Of a stretch of DNA of 64,000 nt, positions 58,688-64,000 are shown piece after piece. Each line of letters opens with the position of its first letter. The first letter of the stretch is position 1. Below the pieces are notes generated by a model. The model saw nothing but the letters and a program-made list of their open reading frames with translations. It made no database searches and had not been told where the DNA came from. The DNA is taken from the NCBI RefSeq assembly GCF_019175365.1, contig NZ_CP059572.1, forward strand, positions 6,262,001 through 6,326,000, given 5' to 3'. A program made the translations under genes and the position numbers. Source of the stretch: Actinomadura graeca. Its GTDB lineage: Bacteria > Actinomycetota > Actinomycetes > Streptosporangiales > Streptosporangiaceae.

Positions 58688-61600
58688 ATGCCGCTCGACG
58701 AGCTGACCGCGAGGGCGGAGGACCTCGTCCGGGAGTACGAGGCGACCCGCGACCGGGGCGTGCTCTTCTCCGCGGAGGCGGACCGGGACGCGGCGGCGCT
58801 GTGGACGGCGGTGCGGGCGGTCGACCTCGACACCGCGTCCCCGTGGCTCGACGCCCGGTTCACGGCGGCGAGCACCGTGCTCGGACGCCTGCACCACCTG
58901 CGGTACCGCGCGGCGGGGGAGGGACGCGGGCTCGCCGACCTGGCCAGGGCGCTGCTGTGCCTGGAACCCGTCGCCGACGACTACCACGCCGTCCCGCTGG
59001 ACGTGAACACCCTGGTCGGGCGTGCCACGCACGCCGAGGACCAGGCGGAGACGGGGACGGTGCTGCTGCGCGCCTCGGCGGGCGGCGGCTCCGACCCGGC
59101 GCTGCTGGACGCGGCCATCCTGCTGATGGAACCGGCCGCCGGGGCGGCGCCCCGGCGCGGGCTCGTCCGTGGCGCCCGGCTGTCGCACCTGTGCCTGGCC
59201 TTCCGCCGCCGTCATGAACGCGACGGGACGGCGGCGGACCTCGACCGGGCCGTCGCCGCGGGGGAGGAGTCCGTGGCGATCGCGGACGCGCACGGCGAGG
59301 AGGCCACCGAGCCGTGGGCCCACCTCGCCCGCGCGTACCGGTGCCGGTACCTGCTGCGCGGGGACGCGGCCGACCTGCGGCGCGTCATCGACCTGTTCGA
59401 GCGGGTCCTGGACATGGAGGGGCCCAGCGCCGCGCTCCTGTCGGACCTGGGGACGGCCTACCGGGACCACCACGGGCACACCGGCGACCCCGCGCACATC
59501 GAGAAGGCGGTGGACCTGGCGGAACGGGCGGCGGCGCTGCCCGGCGGCGAGGCCGGCACGGGTGTCCTCGCCGGTCTCGGCCGCTCCCTGCTGCGCCGCT
59601 ACGAGACCTCCGGCGCGAAGGCGGATCTGTGGCGGGCCGCCGAGATCGGCGAGCGCGTCGTGGCGGCGCTGCCGGACGGTGACCCCGAGGGGCCCGGCCA
59701 CCTCGCGTCCGTCGCGTCCGTCCTGCTCGAACGGCACAGGCACGGGCAGGCCCCGGGCGACCTGGACCGCGCCGTCGACCTCACCGAGCGGGCCCTGTCG
59801 GCGCTGCCGGAGGAGGACCCGCGCCGGCCGGACGTCCTGCGCGGCCTCGCCGCCGCGCTCCACCGGCGCTACCTGGGCACGGGCACCGGCCCCGACCTGG
59901 ACCGGGCCGCGACGCTGGGCGCCTGGGCGCTCGCGGCGATCCCGGACGGACATCCCGGACGGGCGGGCGCGTCCATGGAGCTGGCGGGAATCCACCTGAC
60001 CCGCTACGCCCGGAGCGGCGTGCTCGCCGACCTCGCCCAGGCGATCGAGCTGGGAGAGCGGGTCGCGGCAGGGACTGGGGAGACGCCGGAGTGGGCGTCG
60101 CTGCTGGGCCGCGCCTACCGCCGCCGGTACCGCGCCACCGGCGACATCGCCGACCTGGACCGTGCCATCGACCTCGGTGGGCGGGCGCTGGCGGGCACCG
60201 GCGCGGACGACGTCGCGCTGGCCGGACGGCGGGCCCGGCTCGCCGCCGCCCACCTGCGCAGGCACGCCCACGCAGGAGACCGGGCCGATCTGGAACGGGC
60301 GATCGACCTCGGCGAGAGCGCCGTGGCCGCCACCCCGGACTGCCACCTCGACCTGCCCGGACGGCTGGCCGGACTCGCCGGCGCGCGGCTGGCCCGGTAC
60401 CGCCTCGACCGGGATCCCGCCGACGTGGACGCCGCGGTCGACCTCGGCGAGCGGGCGCTGGCGGGCGTCCCGGCCGACCATCCCGAGCGGGCGGCGCTCA
60501 CGGCCGGGCTCTGCGCCGCCTACCTCGACCGTCTCGACGGCGGGGGACGCCCGCCGGGGCCGGAGCGGCTGCACGCCCTGGCGGCGGCCGCACGGGAGGC
60601 GCGGACGGTGGCCCCGGCCGACCGGGTGGCCGCCCACCATGCCGCCGGCGCGCTCGCGGAGGCCGCCGGGGACGACCGGCTCGCGGTGACCCTGCTGGAC
60701 GGCGCCGCCGCGCTGCTGCCGTCGGTCGCCCCACGCGAGGCGGGCTGGGCCGACCAGCAGCACCGGATCGGCGAGCACGGCGGGCTCGTCGGGACGGGCG
60801 TGGCCGCGCACTGCGCCGTAGGCGACGCCGCGGGCGCGGTCGAGTTCGCGGAGCTGGGCCGCGGTGTCCTTCTCGCGAGCCAGGCGAACACCCGCGCCGG
60901 CCTGGCCGCGCTGGAGGACCGCGACCCCCGCCTCGCCGGCCGGTTCCGCTGGGTGTGCGAGCGGCTCAACACGCCGGACTTCCCCGCGGGCGAGCGGCGG
61001 CGCTGGTGGGCCGACCACGACGCGCTGCTCGCCGAGATCCGCGCGCTGCCCGGCCTGGAGGGGTTCCTGGCGGCGCCGCGGCTCGCCGACCTGCGGGCCG
61101 CCGCCGAGGGCGGGTACGCGGTGCTGGTCAACGCCGGGCGGGACCGCGGCGACGCGGTGATCGTCCGCGCCGACGGCGACCCGGTCCCGGTGACGCTGCC
61201 CGGCCTGCGGCGGACGGAGGCGGAGGCGCGGGTCGCGGCGCTGCTCGCGGCGGTCGGCGGAGGCCCCTCCCTGGCCGGCGTGCTGCGCAGGCGCCGCGTC
61301 GTCCCGCAGGTGCTGGGCTGGTTGTGGGACACCGCCGTCGAGCCGGTCGCGCACGCGCTCCGCACGCTCCGCCCGCACGGGGCCGCGCGGGTGTGGTGGC
61401 TGCCGACGGGCCTGCTGGGGCTGCTGCCGCTGCACGCCGCAGGGCACCCCGGGAAGCCGGGGGCGCTCGACGCGATGGTGTCGTCGTTCGTCCCGTCCCT
61501 GCGGGCGCTGCGAGACGCCCGTGACCGTCCTCCGGCCACCTCCCGCCGCCACCTCACCGTCGCGCTGCACCACACCCCGGGGCTTCGGGACCTGCCGGGG

Positions 61601-62110
61601 GCCGCCCGCGAGGCCGCCGTGCTGGACGGCCCGGTGCTCGCCGACGAGCAGGCGACCGCCGGACGCGTCCTGTCCGCCCTCGGCGAGGCGACGTGGGCGC
61701 ACTTCGCCTGCCACGCGGTCGCCGATCCCGTCTCGCAGGCCGACGGCGGGCTGCGCCTGCACGACAGGACGCTGCGGCTCCCCGAGGTCGGAGGGCTGCG
61801 GCTGGACGGGGCGGAGCTCGCCTACCTGTCGGCCTGCTCCACCGCCGACCACGGCACCCGCTACGCCGACGAGGTCCTGCACCTGGCCTCGGCGTTCCAG
61901 TTCGCCGGGTTCCGGCACGTGGTGGCGAGCCTGTGGCCCCTGGCCGACGAGGTCGCGGTGTCCGCCGCCCGGCGCTTCTACCGGGGGCTGCCGGGCACCC
62001 CGGTCGCCGACGACGCCGCGTCCGTCCTGCACGAGGTGACGCTCGGCCTGCGGGACGAGCACCCGGACCGGCCGGATCTGTGGGCGCCCCTCGTCCACAG
62101 CGGGCCGTGA
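58688..62110 (+). CDS. TPR-CHAT caspase-like protease
   Basis: A 1140-residue protein. Residues ~190-620 hold about ten TPR/SEL1-like units with the motif 'DLxRAIDLGERAL' ('ADLDRAIDLGGRALAG', 'ADLERAIDLGESAVAA', 'ADVDAAVDLGERALAG' and others). The C-terminal CHAT domain (~800-1140) has 'ARVWWLPTGLLGLLPLHAAG'. The catalytic His1009 lies in 'HFACHAVADPVSQADGG' and the catalytic Cys1050 in 'LAYLSACSTADHGTRYADEV', with 'FAGFRHVVASLWPLADEVAV' closing the fold. Both residues are present, so the protease should be active. Such proteins are effectors in bacterial conflict or cell-suicide systems. Confidence 0.93.
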   Translation: MPLDELTARAEDLVREYEATRDRGVLFSAEADRDAAALWTAVRAVDLDTASPWLDARFTAASTVLGRLHHLRYRAAGEGRGLADLARALLCLEPVADDYHAVPLDVNTLVGRATHAEDQAETGTVLLRASAGGGSDPALLDAAILLMEPAAGAAPRRGLVRGARLSHLCLAFRRRHERDGTAADLDRAVAAGEESVAIADAHGEEATEPWAHLARAYRCRYLLRGDAADLRRVIDLFERVLDMEGPSAALLSDLGTAYRDHHGHTGDPAHIEKAVDLAERAAALPGGEAGTGVLAGLGRSLLRRYETSGAKADLWRAAEIGERVVAALPDGDPEGPGHLASVASVLLERHRHGQAPGDLDRAVDLTERALSALPEEDPRRPDVLRGLAAALHRRYLGTGTGPDLDRAATLGAWALAAIPDGHPGRAGASMELAGIHLTRYARSGVLADLAQAIELGERVAAGTGETPEWASLLGRAYRRRYRATGDIADLDRAIDLGGRALAGTGADDVALAGRRARLAAAHLRRHAHAGDRADLERAIDLGESAVAATPDCHLDLPGRLAGLAGARLARYRLDRDPADVDAAVDLGERALAGVPADHPERAALTAGLCAAYLDRLDGGGRPPGPERLHALAAAAREARTVAPADRVAAHHAAGALAEAAGDDRLAVTLLDGAAALLPSVAPREAGWADQQHRIGEHGGLVGTGVAAHCAVGDAAGAVEFAELGRGVLLASQANTRAGLAALEDRDPRLAGRFRWVCERLNTPDFPAGERRRWWADHDALLAEIRALPGLEGFLAAPRLADLRAAAEGGYAVLVNAGRDRGDAVIVRADGDPVPVTLPGLRRTEAEARVAALLAAVGGGPSLAGVLRRRRVVPQVLGWLWDTAVEPVAHALRTLRPHGAARVWWLPTGLLGLLPLHAAGHPGKPGALDAMVSSFVPSLRALRDARDRPPATSRRHLTVALHHTPGLRDLPGAAREAAVLDGPVLADEQATAGRVLSALGEATWAHFACHAVADPVSQADGGLRLHDRTLRLPEVGGLRLDGAELAYLSACSTADHGTRYADEVLHLASAFQFAGFRHVVASLWPLADEVAVSAARRFYRGLPGTPVADDAASVLHEVTLGLRDEHPDRPDLWAPLVHSGP

Positions 62111-62118
62111 CCGCCGGG

Positions 62119-62691
62119 TCAGGGCATGTGGGGGTGCGGGGTGTCGTGATCGCCGCGGTCGTCGCAGAGCATGAGCAGGATCGTGGCGCGTTCCGGGCCG
62201 AGCGAGCGGACCTTGTGCGGGTTCGTGGCCTTGAAGTAGACGGAGTCGCCCGGCTCCAGCGTGATGGAGCGGGACGGGAAGAGGAGCTCGGCGCGCCCCC
62301 GGTGCACGAACAGGAACTCCTCGCCCGGATGGTCCCGGAAGGGGACGGGACCGGCGTCGTGCGGCGGGTACAGCATGAACGGCGTCATCCGCTTGGTGCT
62401 GGCCTGGAGCGCGATGCCCTCGTAGCGTGACCCGGCCTCGTCGTCGGGCGTGAGCGGCCGCCGCTCACCGGCCCGGGTCACGGTGACGTCGGCGAGCTGC
62501 TCCGCGTCGACGAACAGGCTGTCGAGGGAGATGCCGAGGGCGCGGGCGAGCGCGGCGCTGACGGCGATGGACGGCGTGCTCTGGCCGCGCTCGACCTTGG
62601 ACAGGTAGCTCTTGGTCACGCCGGCGCGCTCGGCGAGGGCCTCCAGCGTCATGAGCCGCTCCTTGCGCAGCTCCCGCACCCGATTGATCAC
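62119..62691 (-). CDS. XRE-family regulator with cupin domain
   Basis: A 190-residue regulator. The HTH is 'MTLEALAERAGVTKSYLSKV' followed by 'ERGQSTPSIAVSAALARALG'. The cupin_2 domain has 'FRDHPGEEFLFVHRGRAELL', 'LEPGDSVYFKATNPHKVRSL' and a His-rich tail 'GDHDTPHPHMP'. The HPGEE...H pattern supports a metal site, unlike the bicupins elsewhere in the window. It is divergent from the class II aldolase/DapA operon and is its likely regulator, with the palindrome at 62760-62773 as candidate operator. Confidence 0.9.
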   Translation of the reverse strand: MINRVRELRKERLMTLEALAERAGVTKSYLSKVERGQSTPSIAVSAALARALGISLDSLFVDAEQLADVTVTRAGERRPLTPDDEAGSRYEGIALQASTKRMTPFMLYPPHDAGPVPFRDHPGEEFLFVHRGRAELLFPSRSITLEPGDSVYFKATNPHKVRSLGPERATILLMLCDDRGDHDTPHPHMP

Positions 62692-62759
62692 CGTGGCCGC
62701 CTTTCACGCCGCTCCGCGGGCCCGGTGACGGCCCGGCGGACATCCAAGTATGGCGTCCT

Positions 62760-62773
62760 GGGGACATGTCCCC
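62760..62773. promoter_or_regulatory. Perfect palindrome GGGGACATGTCCCC
   Basis: A 14-base perfect palindrome in the gap between the divergent XRE-cupin and aldolase genes, 86 bases upstream of the aldolase ATG. It is a probable operator. Confidence 0.6.
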
Positions 62774-62859
62774 ATCAGGGGCGTCCCGCCGGCCCCTTGG
62801 TGAAGGAAACCTTGTGTCATATAGTGGTCGAAGTTTCCTCACCTGGAAAGGGAGCGGAC

Positions 62860-63657
62860 ATGGCATCGACACTGCGCGACACGAAGGACACCGTCGTCGG
62901 CCGCGCCGAACGGCAGATGCGCGAGCACTTCGGCGACTCCACGCTGACCGTCCGGCAGAAGCTGGCGCTGACCTGCCGCATCCTGTTCGACGGCGGCCAC
63001 GACTCCGGCCTCGCCGGGCAGATCACCGCCCGCGGCCCGCGGGAGGGCACCTACCACACCCAGCGGCTCGGCCTCGGCTTCGACGAGATCACCGAGGAGA
63101 ACCTGCTGCTCGTCGACGAGGACCTGAACGTCCTCGAAGGGCAGGGCATGCCCAACCCGGCGAACCGGTTCCACTCCTGGATCTACCGTGCGCGCGAGGA
63201 CGTCAACTGCATCGTCCACACGCACTCGCTGCACACCGCCGCCCTCGCCATGCTGGAGGTGCCGCTGATGGTCTCCCAGATGGACACCACGCCCCTCTAC
63301 GAGGACTGCGCCTTCCTCAAGGACTGGCCGGGCATCCCCGTCGGCAACGAGGAGGGCGAGATCATCTCGGCCGCGCTCGGCGACAAGCGGGCGATCCTGC
63401 TCGCCCACCACGGCCAGCTCGTGACGGGCGCAAGTGTCGAGGAGGCGTGCCACCTGGCGATCCTCATCGAGCGCGCGGCCCGGCTCCAGCTCCTCGCCAT
63501 GGCGGCGGGCACCATCCGGCCGCTGCCGCCCGAGCTGGCCCGCGAGGCCCACGACTGGACGTCCAGCGAACGGCGCAACCAGGCCAACTTCGCCTACTAC
63601 GCGCGCCGCGCCCTGCGCGCCCACCCCGACTGCGTCGCCGAGGGGACGGAGATCTGA
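62860..63657 (+). CDS. Class II aldolase/adducin-family protein
   Basis: A 265-residue protein of the class II aldolase/adducin fold (fuculose-P aldolase, ribulose-P epimerase and decarboxylase relatives). 'LTCRILFDGGHDSGLAGQIT' is the N-terminal signature. The metal ligands are in 'CIVHTHSLHTAALAMLEVPL' (His pair) and 'AILLAHHGQLVTGASVEEAC' (His). 'GNEEGEIISAALGDKR' precedes the latter. Start ATG 62860 after AGGGAG. The stop overlaps the next gene (TGATG). With a DapA-type lyase it may handle a keto-acid or hydroxy-acid. Confidence 0.88.
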   Translation: MASTLRDTKDTVVGRAERQMREHFGDSTLTVRQKLALTCRILFDGGHDSGLAGQITARGPREGTYHTQRLGLGFDEITEENLLLVDEDLNVLEGQGMPNPANRFHSWIYRAREDVNCIVHTHSLHTAALAMLEVPLMVSQMDTTPLYEDCAFLKDWPGIPVGNEEGEIISAALGDKRAILLAHHGQLVTGASVEEACHLAILIERAARLQLLAMAAGTIRPLPPELAREAHDWTSSERRNQANFAYYARRALRAHPDCVAEGTEI

Positions 63658-64000
63658 TGGCGGCGCCGCCGGTCGCGGGGATCATCGGCTACCCCGTCAC
63701 GCCCTTCGCGCCGGAAACCGGCGACCTCGACCTGGAACGGCTCCGCGGGCTGACCGCCGAGCTGGTGGACGGCGGCTGCCACGCCGTCGCGCCGCTCGGC
63801 AGCACCGGGGAGAGCGCCTACCTCAGTGACGCCGAATGGGACGCCGTCTGCGAGACGACGCTGGAGACCGTCGCGGGCCGGGTCCCGACGGTGGTCGGCG
63901 TCTCGCACTGGAGCACCGGGACCGCCGTCCGCCGCGCCCGCCTCGCCGAGCGTCACGGCGCCACCGCGATCATGGTGCTGGCGCAGAAGTACTGGCAGCT
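63657..64000 (+). CDS. DapA-family (dihydrodipicolinate synthase-like) protein, partial
   Basis: The first ~114 residues are visible before the window ends. 'GIIGYPVTPFAPETGDLDLE' is the N-terminal strand. 'HAVAPLGSTGESAYLSDAEW' contains the G-S/T-T-G-E substrate-binding motif, and 'VPTVVGVSHWSTGTAVRRAR' follows. The family includes DHDPS, N-acetylneuraminate lyase and keto-deoxy-sugar aldolases. The Schiff-base Lys lies beyond the edge, so the exact reaction cannot be told. Translationally coupled to the class II aldolase. Confidence 0.88.
   Translation, partial: MAAPPVAGIIGYPVTPFAPETGDLDLERLRGLTAELVDGGCHAVAPLGSTGESAYLSDAEWDAVCETTLETVAGRVPTVVGVSHWSTGTAVRRARLAERHGATAIMVLAQKYWQ

Noticed and set aside
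57497..62098. A 1533-codon open frame on the minus strand opposite the WD40 and CHAT genes
   Set aside because: It is an antisense shadow caused by high GC at third positions. Its composition is Arg/Gly/Val/Gln-rich with no domain, while the plus strand encodes clear WD40 and CHAT motifs.

Overview
The window comes from the chromosome of a high-GC Gram-positive actinomycete. Evidence is the very GC-rich third codon positions, frequent GTG starts, ATGA/GTGA stop-start overlaps, TAnnnT -10 boxes placed directly before start codons (leaderless style), and actinobacterial families such as DUF3052, SepX/GlpR, MmyB-type XRE regulators and a streptogrisin-like protein. A Streptosporangiales/Thermomonosporaceae member is my best guess, but that is inference. 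I see no rRNA, CRISPR array or intact insertion sequence. One tRNA (Ala, CGC) is present.

Layout. (1) 1-1046: G/T-skewed degenerate repeats with no gene. (2) 1047-11964: a core block on both strands: SAF-domain protein, MTA phosphorylase, MMPL transporter, FmdB zinc ribbon, K+/H+ antiporter, 5-formyl-THF cyclo-ligase, GalU, Glp/MoeA, MoaC, MogA. (3) 11989-16787: a DeoR regulator divergent from a tight four-gene operon (SIS isomerase/deaminase, amino-sugar-6-P deacetylase, PfkB kinase, class II aldolase). Together these give a complete intracellular route for N-acetylgalactosamine-6-P to triose phosphates. (4) 16824-18349: core genes resume with RimJ, SepX/GlpR and tRNA-Ala. (5) 18361-25420: a decayed integrated element next to the tRNA. 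It holds an integrase remnant, a 5'-truncated DUF3307 gene, three overlapping small unknown genes, an XRE/TPR regulator, a PCMT-like methyltransferase, a 41-residue zinc-knuckle protein, a truncated thymidylate kinase, a DEDDh exonuclease and a frameshifted pterin dehydratase. (6) 25651-44803: a catabolic island. It has a lower hydroxyquinol pathway (intradiol dioxygenase, maleylacetate reductase, two dehydrogenases), an Opp-type ABC transporter bracketed by two paralogous bicupins, a GAF/Fis regulator, an alpha/beta hydrolase, and a GntR/CoA-transferase/acyl-CoA dehydrogenase locus with a clear operator. (7) 44848-55428: mixed genes including a frameshifted XRE regulator, a secreted lectin-like protein, a PQQ-type propeller protein, a lipid kinase, a Tat-exported amidohydrolase and a catalytically dead streptogrisin-like protein. 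(8) 55465-62110: a cassette of a membrane protein, a Cys-motif protein, a WD40 protein with a novel N-terminal region and a TPR-CHAT caspase-like protease; this is the best candidate for a little-described system. (9) 62119-64000: an XRE-cupin regulator divergent from a class II aldolase and a DapA-family gene cut by the window edge.

How the parts work together. In region 6 the two main minus-strand operons carry near-identical -35 regions (GCTATYASTTGACA), each with an adjacent perfect palindrome. I infer that uptake (ABC/bicupins) and ring cleavage (hydroxyquinol genes) are co-regulated. In region 3 the amino-sugar operon sits inside the otherwise conserved galU-glp-moaC-mog-rimJ-sepX order, so it looks inserted there. 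All functions are assigned by reading translated sequences and recalling family motifs. No database search was possible.
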